Shown: positions 16,446 through 25,588, counted from the first letter of the stretch. The stretch is 64,000 nt of DNA from Candidatus Kuenenia stuttgartensis (GCA_945875585.1 CAMCLK010000025.1:1-64000); one strand, 5' to 3'. Made by a program: numbers and translations. Notes: a model not told the origin generated them from the letters alone.

Positions 16446-18395
16446 GTGACGGGACGGACAGTACAACTGGATCCACCAGCCAAGACACGCGGAGTTGAAT
16501 CGCCAGTCCTGACGATGCGGGTGCAAGAAAGCGTACGCAAAGGCGAGGCTTATCTGCTCGACCTGCAAAGACCAGATGGACACTGGTGTGGCGAGCTTGA
16601 AGGCGACACCATACTGGAATCTGAATACGTGCTCTTAATGGCATTCCTTGGCCGCGAAGGCGAGGATGATTGTCGTCGCGCATGCCGTTCCATTGAGGAT
16701 CAGGCGTTGCCCACTGGAGGTTGGTCCATTTATCCAGGTGGCCCCGCCGATATTAGCGCGACTGTGAAAGCATATTTTTCGCTGAAACTTGTGGGCCGCA
16801 ATGTAAACGACCCATTGATGCAGCGCGCACGCGAAACTGTTCATTCGCTTGGTGGCGCGCGGAAAAGCAACAGTTTCACGCGGTTTTATCTGGCATTGCT
16901 CGGACAGTTTCCCTATGAGAGTTGTCCAAGCGTGCCGCCGGAATTGATGCTGCTTCCGCGTTGGTTCCCAGTGCATTTGGGTGAGATGTCGAGTTGGACC
17001 AGAACCATCGTGGTGCCGCTGAGCATTGTTTCGGCGTGCCGTCCTGTGAGACAGTTACCCGATTCACGTGGCATTCGTGAGTTGTTCATAGATGATCCAT
17101 TTGCTCAGGCGTGGCCAGCTCCACCAACTCGAAAATGGTTCAGTTGGACCAACTTCTTTCTTGGCGTTGACTGGTTGGTCAAAAAAGTCGAGCCGCACCT
17201 TGGTTTCATACGCCGGCGAGCCCTGAGTGCTTCGATTGCGTGGATGCGCTCCCGGTTTGTGGATAGTGACGGATTGGGTGCGATTTTCCCGCCCATGATT
17301 TACACGGTTATTGCCTTGCGCTGCTTGGGAGTCGCTGACGATTCTGAAGAAATGTGCTGGGCTCTCCGGCAAATTGAAGACCTCAAAGTTCGTGACCGGA
17401 ACCTGACATGGTTGCAGCCTTGCTTGTCACCTGTGTGGGATACGGCTTTGTCCATGAATGCGCTTGCTGAATGCGGGCACCAAGCTGGTGGCATGGCGGT
17501 TGATTCCGCAACCGAATGGCTGGCGGATCGGGAGGTTCGCATCCGTGGTGACTGGACCGATCGGTTACCAGGAATTGAACCGGCTGGATGGTATTTCGAA
17601 TACAGAAATGCTTTTTATCCTGATACAGATGACACCGCCATGGTGTTGATGGCATTGGCCCGAACGGGTGCGTCAGATTCCGAGCAGGAGCGACTGCGCG
17701 TGAGGCGCGCGCTGCGTTGGCTTGTGGCCATGCAAAACTGCGATGGCGGTTGGGCGGCTTTTGATCGAAATATCGTCCGTGATTTTCTCACAAAGGTCCC
17801 GTTTGCGGACCATAACGCCATGCTCGACCCAAGTTGCCCAGACATTACGGCAAGGGTTCTGGAAGCCCTTGCAGAATTCGGAATGCGCATTGGTGACCCT
17901 GTCTGTGACAAGGGGTTGGCATTCCTTCGTCAAACTCAGGAACCCGGAGGCGCTTGGATTGGCCGTTGGGGAGTCAATTATCTGTATGGCACATGGCAGG
18001 TTTTGGTGGGTCTTGAAGCCATAGGCATTGATGCAAACGATTCCATGGTTCGCAAGGCGGTTGATTGGCTCCATTCGGTACAGCAACCTTGCGGCGGCTG
18101 GGGGGAAACGTGCGCCAGTTACGATGATCCGTCTCTGGCGGGGATTGGTGAGCCAACCGCTTCCCAAACGGCTTGGGCTCTCATGGGGCTAATGGCCGCG
18201 GGTGATCGGTCCGATGCTGTCAGGAATGGGATTTCTTGGCTGGTGGATCGGCAGAATTCATCAGGCGGATGGGATGAGGGACCTTTCACGGGCACGGGGT
18301 TCCCAAAAGTGTTTTATCTTAAATATCATTATTATAGGATTTACTTCCCATTGATGGCTCTTGCCCGCGCCCGTCGACTTGGAGTTGTTACCTGA
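16446..18395 (+). CDS. shc: Squalene-hopene cyclase
   Basis: 649 aa from GTG at 16446; the only upstream ATG nearby runs into a stop, so GTG decides the start. The catalytic acid motif appears as FYPDTDDTAMVL at about residue 393, and QW repeats include QRPDGHWCGELEGD, QNCDGGWAAFD, QEPGGAWIGRWG, QQPCGGWGET and QNSSGGWDE. The enzyme cyclises squalene to hopene/diplopterol at the membrane. Length is typical. Followed 33 bp later by hpnH, then hpnG, making a compact C35-hopanoid side-chain module. Squalene synthesis genes (hpnCDE) are not in the window. Confidence 0.97.
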   Translation: MTGRTVQLDPPAKTRGVESPVLTMRVQESVRKGEAYLLDLQRPDGHWCGELEGDTILESEYVLLMAFLGREGEDDCRRACRSIEDQALPTGGWSIYPGGPADISATVKAYFSLKLVGRNVNDPLMQRARETVHSLGGARKSNSFTRFYLALLGQFPYESCPSVPPELMLLPRWFPVHLGEMSSWTRTIVVPLSIVSACRPVRQLPDSRGIRELFIDDPFAQAWPAPPTRKWFSWTNFFLGVDWLVKKVEPHLGFIRRRALSASIAWMRSRFVDSDGLGAIFPPMIYTVIALRCLGVADDSEEMCWALRQIEDLKVRDRNLTWLQPCLSPVWDTALSMNALAECGHQAGGMAVDSATEWLADREVRIRGDWTDRLPGIEPAGWYFEYRNAFYPDTDDTAMVLMALARTGASDSEQERLRVRRALRWLVAMQNCDGGWAAFDRNIVRDFLTKVPFADHNAMLDPSCPDITARVLEALAEFGMRIGDPVCDKGLAFLRQTQEPGGAWIGRWGVNYLYGTWQVLVGLEAIGIDANDSMVRKAVDWLHSVQQPCGGWGETCASYDDPSLAGIGEPTASQTAWALMGLMAAGDRSDAVRNGISWLVDRQNSSGGWDEGPFTGTGFPKVFYLKYHYYRIYFPLMALARARRLGVVT

Positions 18396-18431
18396 ATTTC
18401 ACGAATTTGCAGTTCTAACAAGGAGTTTATG

Positions 18432-19451
18432 ATGCGATTCCCACTGTCTCTCACGACCAAGATGGCTGGCTATATTGCCGGCAAGAAAATGACCGGTCAA
18501 AAGCGTTTTCCCTTGGTATTGATGCTCGAGCCGCTGCACACCTGTAATCTCACGTGTACCGGATGCGGGCGCATTCGCGAGTATTCAACAACGATCAAGG
18601 ACAAGCTTTCACTTGAGGAATGTCTGTCGAGTGTTGACGAGGCTGGAGCCCCGATTGTCAGTATCTGTGGCGGTGAGCCGCTCATCTATCCGGAAATCGG
18701 TGAACTGGTTAAAGGAATTCTCCATCGAAAGAAGCACATTTATCTTTGTACTAACGGAGTGTTCCTCAAGCGCAAACTGGATGAATTCACACCAACTCCC
18801 CGGTTTTTCTTCAATGTGCATCTTGATGGTCTTGAAAAGACCCACGATCTCATGGTTGAGAAGGAAGGTGTGTTCAAGGCGGCTGTGGAAGGCATCCGTA
18901 TGGCCAAGGAAAGAGGATTTCTGGTCTGCACCAACACAACCATCTACCGTGAAACCGACATCTCGGAAATCGACGCGCTTTATAGCTACCTCGCCACGCT
19001 TGGTGTGGACGGGTTCATGATTTCGCCAGCTTACGGCTATGAAGCCGTGCACACCACCAATCCAACAGGTGCCGCCGACATTTTCATGACCAGAGACGAT
19101 GTTCGCGCCAAGTTCAAGGAAGCTGAGGGACTTCTTGCCAAGCACAAGATGATGACTTCTCCTATTTATCTTGAATTCTTGTCAGGCAAGCGCGAACTGA
19201 CCTGCACAGCATGGGGGAATCCAACGCGCAATGTGAAGGGCTGGAAAGGCCCATGCTATCTGATCACAGACGAACACCACAAAACATTTGATGGTCTCAT
19301 GAACGACACCAAGTGGGAAAATTATGGGATCGGCAAGGATCCACGATGCGAGCATTGTCTGGTCCATTGCGGATTTGAACCATCGGCGGCACTTGGTGTT
19401 AACGGCAAGCTTGGCGACACACTCAAAATGCTGGCCTGGCAGGTTGCTTAA
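18432..19451 (+). CDS. hpnH: Adenosyl-hopene transferase, radical SAM protein HpnH
   Basis: About 340 aa; two adjacent ATGs (18429 and 18432) follow AAGGAG, and 18432 gives the better spacing. The radical-SAM cluster motif is CNLTCTGCGRI (C39, C43, C46 counted from 18429), a CxxxCxxC form as in HpnH. Further matches: GAPIVSICGGEPLIYPEI, NVHLDGLEKTHDLMVEKEG, and a C-terminal cysteine group RCEHCLVHCGFEPSAA. HpnH joins the 5'-deoxyadenosyl radical to hopene, giving adenosylhopane. It is followed after 8 nt by hpnG, which would process the product. Confidence 0.95.
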   Translation: MRFPLSLTTKMAGYIAGKKMTGQKRFPLVLMLEPLHTCNLTCTGCGRIREYSTTIKDKLSLEECLSSVDEAGAPIVSICGGEPLIYPEIGELVKGILHRKKHIYLCTNGVFLKRKLDEFTPTPRFFFNVHLDGLEKTHDLMVEKEGVFKAAVEGIRMAKERGFLVCTNTTIYRETDISEIDALYSYLATLGVDGFMISPAYGYEAVHTTNPTGAADIFMTRDDVRAKFKEAEGLLAKHKMMTSPIYLEFLSGKRELTCTAWGNPTRNVKGWKGPCYLITDEHHKTFDGLMNDTKWENYGIGKDPRCEHCLVHCGFEPSAALGVNGKLGDTLKMLAWQVA

Positions 19452-19459
19452 ACCGCTGA

Positions 19460-20083
19460 ATGAACGGGATGGTCATTGTTTGTCCGATGGATGCCGAGAG
19501 AGACCTTGTTCCTGCTCTCGGCGCCCGGGTGATTGGTCTTGGCGGCAGTTGTGTTCGTGGCCTCGACAAGCTGGGGCCACATAGTGCATTGCCCATTCTT
19601 GTTATTGGACTCGCTGGTTCTTTGAGCCAGCACTGCAAGCCCGGTTCAGTTTATTCTGTTAGTAGCGTGGTTGATTCATCCGGCCGGACATACAAACCCG
19701 GTATCCATAGATTGCTGGCTCCTCTCGCTGTTCCCGAAGTTCGAATCGCTTGCTCTGATACTTTGGTTTGCAGTCCTCAGGCCAAAGCTGATTTGGCGAG
19801 TGCAACCGGTGCTTCCCTTGTGGACATGGAATCTGCCCATATCGCGCGTTGGTGTGCTGCTCATGGGCGATCGTGGGGCATGATTCGAGCTGTTCTGGAT
19901 GGCCATGATGAAACATTGCCGCCTGCCATGGAAAACTGGTGCGGCCCGGATGGCCGATTGCGGTATCATCGAGTTTTAATATCTATTTTGGGTAATTCAT
20001 TGTTGGTGAGCAAACTACCATGGTTGGCGCAAGCCCGCACCAAGGCAGGTGCTGCGTTACGCGAGGTTTTCAGGGGCATTTGA
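19460..20083 (+). CDS. hpnG: Hopanoid-associated nucleoside phosphorylase-like protein HpnG
   Basis: 207 aa, 8 nt after hpnH. It resembles purine nucleoside phosphorylase/MTA nucleosidase proteins: MVIVCPMDAERDLVPAL at the N-terminus, VIGLAGSLSQHCKPGSVYSV, and SLVDMESAHIARWC holding the conserved Met-Glu of the ribose site. HpnG removes adenine from adenosylhopane to give the ribosylhopane precursor of bacteriohopanetetrol. It ends only 2 nt from the converging diguanylate cyclase gene. Confidence 0.88.
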   Translation: MNGMVIVCPMDAERDLVPALGARVIGLGGSCVRGLDKLGPHSALPILVIGLAGSLSQHCKPGSVYSVSSVVDSSGRTYKPGIHRLLAPLAVPEVRIACSDTLVCSPQAKADLASATGASLVDMESAHIARWCAAHGRSWGMIRAVLDGHDETLPPAMENWCGPDGRLRYHRVLISILGNSLLVSKLPWLAQARTKAGAALREVFRGI

Positions 20084-20085
20084 AG

Positions 20086-21225
20086 TCAGTTGGACGATGC
20101 AATTTCATTGATCTGCCGCACCACAACCTTGTTTCTGCCGGCATCCTTGGCTTCACGCAGTGCTTGAGCAGCAGTTTGTCGCAAAACCGCTTCTGTAATA
20201 GGTTGGTTGGCGCCAACGACCGCGAATCCGACGCTGACAGTAACGGTCGCGTTGACGTTATCGACGAGAAATTGGCCACTGGCAATGCTCTGGCGCAAAC
20301 GTTCGCCCAAAGCTAAGGCACCTTCGTAACCGGTTTCCCTGGCAACGATGAGAAATTCATCGCCGCCCATGCGTCCCAGGGCATCGGTTTCGCGGACCGT
20401 GCCCTGAAGAAGGCGCGAAACCCCCTGCAAAATGATGTCGCCACCTGTGTGCAAAAAACGTTCATTGGCATCACGAAATCGATCAATATCGACCAGCCCC
20501 AAGGCTAGCGGGGCATGAATGACAGCAGAAGTTTCAGCGGTGATGAGGCGATCCACAGCGCGTCGATTATTGAGACCTGTCAGTGGGCATGTGGATGCAT
20601 CAATGCTTAGCCTTCGCGCCTGATCCTGCAGGCTCCGATTCCTGTTTTCAAGCGCTACCAAGGCTAAACGGAGTTTGGCGGAAACCGTTGATTCTTTTCG
20701 AGTAACCGATGCGATCGCTCTGGTAATAAGCCGGCGATCGTTGTTGTTCAGTGGTTGGCTCAACGTGGCCCAGACACGATCGTCGAGATTGGGTTTATCG
20801 AGAAAATGAGCGATATCCTCGGATCCAGGCATGGCTAGGAGAGGGTATTCCGGGTGCGTTGAATGCCACGAATCAATCGAATCGGCGACGAGATTCAGTG
20901 TGAGGTCGGGCCCGAGGAGTAATATGGAGTGTTCCGGAAGATGTGCGCCGGGATGTGTTGCAAAGACAGCATCGGGAAACCAAGATAACAAAATTTGCAG
21001 GTCGGCGTCAGGCCAGCCCAGACACATGAGGCAGGGAGGTTGGATTGCAATCACAGTGGTTGGGATCCAGAGGTTAAATTGTATTGTTGCGAAGTCTGAG
21101 GGAAGGCGCAAGGAAAAAATAATGGGAAAAAAATGGTGGACGAGCTTCGCTAGAAATCCGGAAACTAACTTGCGAACCGTGAGAAACAGCTTTAGAATGC
21201 GGCGTAGATCAGGGCTCAAAGCCAT
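20086..21225 (-). CDS. Diguanylate cyclase (GGDEF domain)
   Basis: 379 aa. The C-terminal GGDEF domain (about 215-375) starts at PLTGLNNRRAVDRLI and carries RMGGDEFLIVA; the product-inhibition I-site RETD lies exactly five residues before GGDEF, so feedback by c-di-GMP is likely. There is no EAL domain. The N-terminal ~200 residues are hydrophobic in part (LVHHFFPIIFSL; TTVIAIQPPCLMCLG) but no family is recognised; a degenerate receiver-like fold is possible. A coiled linker (KLRLALVALENRNRSLQDQA) precedes the cyclase. It is transcribed divergently from the sigma factor gene. Confidence 0.9.
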   Translation of the reverse strand: MALSPDLRRILKLFLTVRKLVSGFLAKLVHHFFPIIFSLRLPSDFATIQFNLWIPTTVIAIQPPCLMCLGWPDADLQILLSWFPDAVFATHPGAHLPEHSILLLGPDLTLNLVADSIDSWHSTHPEYPLLAMPGSEDIAHFLDKPNLDDRVWATLSQPLNNNDRRLITRAIASVTRKESTVSAKLRLALVALENRNRSLQDQARRLSIDASTCPLTGLNNRRAVDRLITAETSAVIHAPLALGLVDIDRFRDANERFLHTGGDIILQGVSRLLQGTVRETDALGRMGGDEFLIVARETGYEGALALGERLRQSIASGQFLVDNVNATVTVSVGFAVVGANQPITEAVLRQTAAQALREAKDAGRNKVVVRQINEIASSN

Positions 21226-21313
21226 AACGATCCCGATAAGTCGGGTGACTGTTGTCTTTTAATTCTGATCGCGGTCCGCTGGCTTGCCGCCTTTGAATTT
21301 GGGCGTTGTGCCT

Positions 21314-21340
21314 GCCGGCCGTAATCTAGCCGGCGTTTTT
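21314..21340 (+). terminator. Terminator-like hairpin in the leader of the sigma factor gene
   Basis: GCCGGC at 21314-21319 and 21329-21334 form a 6-bp GC-rich stem with a 9-nt loop, followed by GTTTTT. It lies about 120 bp upstream of the sigma gene on its own strand, with no plus-strand gene before it. It could attenuate transcription into the sigma gene; this is inference. Confidence 0.4.
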
Positions 21341-21460
21341 GCTGAGGGACGTGCCACAACTGCGAAGTTTTGGTGTTTTCCCGGCAAAACCTGTCCGGAT
21401 CCAACCGCTGCGTAAGCACTGGTTTGGTTCCATATCTCGCCGGAATCAGGGAAAAACACC

Positions 21461-22471
21461 ATGAAAACAAAGCGTGCCAAGAGGGTTGTCGAGGATCAGG
21501 ACGCTCCCAGTACCCCTCCCGTCACGGTTTACTCATCGGATCTCCTCACGCCGGATGAAGAACGCTCTCTCCTTTCTGAATTTTGGGAAGTCAAAAAATC
21601 AATCATTCGTGCCCTTTTGAAGAGCTTCACGCGTTTGAGGGCCACTAGGCCTCCGATGGAACCGTGGCCAATGGCCCAGTTCATCCGTGATAACTGTGGA
21701 GAGGATTCGCGTCTCGCCTCCGCTCCTGTGAAACGACTGCACGATCAATATGTCCATCTGAAACACCGCTTAGCTTCCGCCAATATCAGGCTTGCGGCGC
21801 ACGTTGCTAAGCGTTTTCGGCATCATGCGCTGAGCTATGCAGATCTGTTGCAAGAAGCTGTCTGCGGTCTCATGCAAGCGATTGACCGGTTTGACGTCAG
21901 CCATGGAACTCGCTTGGCTACTTATGCCACGTGGTGGATCAGGCAGACGCTCCAAATTGCGGTTGCCAGACAAAGCCATTTGGTGAGCCTTTCGCCCCAC
22001 CATCTTCAGGAACTGGGCCTGCTGCAGCAGGAATCGGAAGCGTTGGCTCACGGTGGTAAGCACCTTCCAACCACTCAAGAATTGGCCACACGAACTGGAT
22101 CCAGCCTTGAGCATCTGACACACCTGCAAACAGCAACCAGAACACCTGTTTCGTTGAACGCGGTTCTGGACGACGATTCAGACTTCAAGCTCACCGAAGC
22201 AATGCCTGACAACGAAAGCACAACGCTCAGGCAGAATTCCGAACGGCAAGAAGCGCTGCATTTCCTCATGGAAAATCTGCGCCCTCGCGAACGCAAGGTT
22301 CTGGATCTCCGCTTTGGGCTCACCGGAAGCGGAACACACAGTCTTAGGCAAATTGGTCACCTGCTCCGAATCAGCAAAGAGCGTGTGCGCCAGATTCAAA
22401 ACAGGGCTCTCGAGAAACTTCGCGCCTCCGCGGAACGCGTAGGATGGGAACCAAGCCTCCTGTTGGGATAA
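21461..22471 (+). CDS. RNA polymerase sigma-70 family factor (RpoD-like, group 2)
   Basis: 336 aa. Region 2 spans about residues 105-175 (LASANIRLAAHVAKRFRHHA, LSYADLLQEAVCGLMQAIDRF, LATYATWWIRQTLQIAVARQ). Region 4 with helix-turn-helix is at the C-terminus (LRPRERKVLDLRFGLTGSGT, LRISKERVRQIQNRALEKLR). The large acidic region 1.1 of housekeeping RpoD is absent, so it is more likely an alternative sigma. The N-terminal ~95 residues hold a planctomycete-type helical extension (LTPDEERSLLSEFWEVKKSI). A strong terminator follows 24 nt after the stop, so it is a single-gene unit. Confidence 0.9.
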   Translation: MKTKRAKRVVEDQDAPSTPPVTVYSSDLLTPDEERSLLSEFWEVKKSIIRALLKSFTRLRATRPPMEPWPMAQFIRDNCGEDSRLASAPVKRLHDQYVHLKHRLASANIRLAAHVAKRFRHHALSYADLLQEAVCGLMQAIDRFDVSHGTRLATYATWWIRQTLQIAVARQSHLVSLSPHHLQELGLLQQESEALAHGGKHLPTTQELATRTGSSLEHLTHLQTATRTPVSLNAVLDDDSDFKLTEAMPDNESTTLRQNSERQEALHFLMENLRPRERKVLDLRFGLTGSGTHSLRQIGHLLRISKERVRQIQNRALEKLRASAERVGWEPSLLLG

Positions 22472-22495
22472 GACAGTTCCGTATCTGACGAACAG

Positions 22496-22527
22496 ATCGG
22501 CGGGCTTTGCCCCGCCGATTTTTTTTT
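22496..22527 (+). terminator. Intrinsic terminator of the sigma factor gene
   Basis: Perfect 9-bp stem ATCGGCGGG/CCCGCCGAT with loop CTTTGC, followed by a run of nine T. This also argues against a TTG start at 22526 for the next gene, which would lie inside the T tract. Confidence 0.95.
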
Positions 22528-22642
22528 GTCTGCAATCAACCCACGCATGCCACTCTTTGAGGGAATGCTTGTGGGCTTTCATGGCGGAGAGCAACCAAAT
22601 AGTAACGAGCAAGGACGCTGGTTCACGAGGGGATTCCCTGCT

Positions 22643-24217
22643 GTGGTTATGCTCCCATATTTCTGGGCACTCCTAATTGTGCCAACCCAGCCGACGCATT
22701 CTCCCTCGGTTAACCCGGTTTTAAGTGAAACGGTGCTTCTCAAGAATTTGTCCCTGCATGTCAGGACAAAGGAAGATCACCTTGCCGTTGGTCGCGGGAT
22801 TGCCGCGTTGGCGTCTGATAACTTTGAAGAACGGGAAATGGCGGAGGCAAATCTGGTTGGGCGGGGAAGAGCAGCCCTTGTTTCCCTTCAGAATGCTCGC
22901 GCAAACCCAGACCCGGAAGTAGCAAAACGGGTTTTAAGCTGCCTTCAACAGATCGATTTGGAAAAAGAACGGCATGAAATCCTCTCCGCCATCAAACAAT
23001 TGAAGTCCTTAAATTCGAAACAAGCGTGGCCATTGGTGGTGGAACTAGCGGCTCAAGCGGAGCGATCTGCTGAACGCGACGAACTAATTGAAGCAGCATT
23101 GGCGTTTGAACCAACGGAACCGTTGGCTTGGGCCAATCGTTTGGCGACTTCTGAGCGAGTCTCGGATCGTTTGCTGGCCTTTCGACTTTGGCGCAGTTTG
23201 AATCCGGAACATCACCAGATTGCTGGAATGTTGCAGGACCCTGATCGTGAAATTCGCTTGGTGGTATCCCGACACTGCACAAGCCGAAAGGATGTTCGTG
23301 CCCTGACATGCCTTGCAGGCTTGACCGAATCGATCAATGACATCATTTCAGATGAGGCCAATGAATGCCTCATGACCGTTTCTGGTCGGGCCAGTCAACA
23401 GTATCCCGGCGGGTGGCGTGGATGGTTGGCCGCTGGATTGCCCGGCTTAGATTGGTCTCGTCTGAGCCCGTCGTGTCAGGACAGGGGTTTTGCCCTGATA
23501 GTTCTTTTTGACGGTGAAGAAGGTGGCCGGGTGACACGGATTGGGCCTGAAGGCGTCATTGTGGGTGACGTGCGGGGTTTGTTAGGGCCAAACGATGTTG
23601 AAGTGCTGCCGGGAGGACGTCTCCTCATTGCCGAAAGAAACGCCGGGAAAGTAACAGAGCGGGATCGGCGGGGGAACATTGTTTGGGAGTATGCCATGGC
23701 AGGCTCCCCAATTTCCGCAATCCGCACTGACCGAGCCACCACTGTCATTGCAACGTTTCGTGATCTCATTGAAGTGGACATGGATTGTCGCATGATTCAT
23801 TTCATTAGTCATCCAGGTGGATTCCGTGCGGTTCGCAGAAACGGCAACTCTGGATTGGCTGCGGTAACCGGAGACGGGCACTTGCTCCTATTGAACAATG
23901 AATGGCGTATTCAATCCGATGCTGTCATCAAAAATCTGGCGCATGGAGCTGGTTATTGGTGTGGCCTTGAAGCATTACCAGACGGTAGATGGCTCGTTGC
24001 TTTGGGGGGATGCGGTCGAGTAGCGGAAATAGATGCAACAGGTCAGGTTCTCTGGCAGGCTGTTGTCCCTACTCCAGTGTGCGCACACCGACTGGCCAAT
24101 GGCAACACACTGGTTGGTAGCTTCGAGAAAAAGATGTTGATTGAAATCAACCGGGAAGGAAACGAGGTTCAGCGGCATGAGCTGAAAGGGCGTCCATTTC
24201 AAGCCAATCGCCATTGA
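22643..24217 (+). CDS. Exported protein with HEAT-like helical region and C-terminal beta-propeller
   Basis: About 524 aa if started at GTG 22643 (ATG 22649 is equally possible; GAGGGG lies 9-15 nt upstream); the open frame extends back into the terminator, which is rejected. N-terminus MLPYFWALLIVPTQ is signal-like. Residues about 60-270 are alpha-helical with HEAT-like character (DPEVAKRVLSCLQQIDLEKE; DPDREIRLVVSRHCTS). Residues about 290-520 hold propeller blades with a recurring L-P-x-GR-L-x-A pattern: NDVEVLPGGRLLIAERNAGK, LEALPDGRWLVALGGCGRV, HRLANGNTLVGSFEKK. No catalytic motif. Related architectures in planctomycetes include arylsulfotransferase-like propellers, but function is unknown. 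Confidence 0.7.
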   Translation: MVMLPYFWALLIVPTQPTHSPSVNPVLSETVLLKNLSLHVRTKEDHLAVGRGIAALASDNFEEREMAEANLVGRGRAALVSLQNARANPDPEVAKRVLSCLQQIDLEKERHEILSAIKQLKSLNSKQAWPLVVELAAQAERSAERDELIEAALAFEPTEPLAWANRLATSERVSDRLLAFRLWRSLNPEHHQIAGMLQDPDREIRLVVSRHCTSRKDVRALTCLAGLTESINDIISDEANECLMTVSGRASQQYPGGWRGWLAAGLPGLDWSRLSPSCQDRGFALIVLFDGEEGGRVTRIGPEGVIVGDVRGLLGPNDVEVLPGGRLLIAERNAGKVTERDRRGNIVWEYAMAGSPISAIRTDRATTVIATFRDLIEVDMDCRMIHFISHPGGFRAVRRNGNSGLAAVTGDGHLLLLNNEWRIQSDAVIKNLAHGAGYWCGLEALPDGRWLVALGGCGRVAEIDATGQVLWQAVVPTPVCAHRLANGNTLVGSFEKKMLIEINREGNEVQRHELKGRPFQANRH

Positions 24218-24221
24218 GATT

Positions 24222-25487
24222 TCATTTGGCAGAATTTGCAGCCAAATGATCGAGGGCATCCCATAGTCTGTGGATTTCTTCACCAGTATTGTAATGAACA
24301 GCTCCTACCCGCAGTAAACCACCCACTGACTCTAAGCCAAGCGCTTCAGTTACAGGCAGAGCGTAGAAATTGCCAGCGTAAGCACAAATACCCTGTTCTG
24401 CCAAAAATTGCGCTGCAATCAGTGGCGAAGTGGGGCCACGCAAGGCAAACGTTGCCACCCGGTTTTTGCAGTCTGCATGGGGGATTCCAGTCAGATGCCA
24501 TTGGGTTTGTCGTCCCAGTCGATCCATGAAGATCTGCATCAGTGCAGTTTCGTGAACAGATATTTGCTTGTAAGCATTGGTGAGCTGTTCGCGCGGACTC
24601 CCACCTTTCCCAAGCCCCCGTAAATAATGAATGGCAGCGCTGAATCCGGCAATGCCTTCGTGATTTTGTGTTCCGGTCATCCAGCGAACGGGGAGAGTAT
24701 TGGCAGCCGGGCGCACTTTTCCCGGCGTCAACGCCTCGAGCACGCCGCGTTTGCCTGTCATGATGCCTACGTGGGGGCCAAAGAACTTGTATGCGGAGCA
24801 GAAAAACAGATCGACATCCCATTGATCAACACATGGAAGGTGATGTGGTGCAAAATGGGTCCCATCGACCACTATCAATGCCCCTGTTGTTCTTGCTGCT
24901 GCTACCAGTTCTTGAATGGGTGTGAGTGATCCAAGGGCATTGCTTGCTGCCGTAAAGGCAATCAGCTTGGTCTTTTTGCCGAGCAAGGGAAGCAAATCCT
25001 CAGATCGTAGCGTTATGGAATCGCGGCAAAAATCCAGATACTTAATGGTCGCGCCTACGCGATTAGCGGCATGGACCCATGGAGCAACGTTGGCATCGTG
25101 GTCGAGTCGGGAAACAATGATTTCGTCTCCAATGGCTAAAGTGGGGACAATGGCATCGGCAGCATGGAATGCTAGGGAGGTCATGTTGGGGCCAAAGATC
25201 ACCCGATCAGGTTCATTGACTCCCAGAAACGCGGCTCCATCTTCTCCAGCCTGCCGCATGATGGATTCGACATTCAAACTGGTTTGGAATGGTGCGCCTC
25301 GATTGGCACTGGCAGTGAGGATGGCATCAGCAATGGCAGCTGCCACGGAAGCGGTTACCTGAGTGCCACCCGGACCATCGAGGAAGACCCATGGAGGCCC
25401 CATTGGGCCAGAAAAGCTGAGAGCCGGAAAGGCTTTCCGTGCTTCGTATGGGTTAAATGACCCGCTCAAGTTAGCTGTGTTGGTCAT
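24222..25487 (-). CDS. PLP-dependent cysteine-desulfurase-like protein (VC1184 subfamily, aminotransferase class V)
   Basis: 421 aa. Class V fold: FLDGPGGTQVTASVAAAIAD, RLDHDANVAPWVHAANRVGA, VVDGTHFAPHHLPCVDQWDV, and the PLP-lysine segment FFCSAYKFFGPHVGIM. In SufS/IscS the catalytic Cys sits in a loop such as RTGHHCAQP; here the corresponding loop is YAGNFYALP, with Tyr at the Cys position, so sulfur transfer by the usual persulfide route is unlikely. This is a feature of the VC1184-type subgroup (TIGR01976) as I recall it. Reaction unknown. It converges on the propeller gene with a 4-nt gap. Confidence 0.85.
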   Translation of the reverse strand: MTNTANLSGSFNPYEARKAFPALSFSGPMGPPWVFLDGPGGTQVTASVAAAIADAILTASANRGAPFQTSLNVESIMRQAGEDGAAFLGVNEPDRVIFGPNMTSLAFHAADAIVPTLAIGDEIIVSRLDHDANVAPWVHAANRVGATIKYLDFCRDSITLRSEDLLPLLGKKTKLIAFTAASNALGSLTPIQELVAAARTTGALIVVDGTHFAPHHLPCVDQWDVDLFFCSAYKFFGPHVGIMTGKRGVLEALTPGKVRPAANTLPVRWMTGTQNHEGIAGFSAAIHYLRGLGKGGSPREQLTNAYKQISVHETALMQIFMDRLGRQTQWHLTGIPHADCKNRVATFALRGPTSPLIAAQFLAEQGICAYAGNFYALPVTEALGLESVGGLLRVGAVHYNTGEEIHRLWDALDHLAANSAK

Positions 25488-25588
25488 GGGATTTCTCCAG
25501 AGGCATAGGAAACCGAGCTTGTCGCACCGCTGCAGACTTTTGTATGGCCGTGTTGAGGATCGACGTTAGTGAATAGGCGGGATAAAGC

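Noticed and set aside
22526..22648. N-terminal extension of the propeller protein starting at TTG 22526
   Set aside because: It starts inside the T tract of a strong terminator; a signal-like N-terminus begins at 22643/22649.
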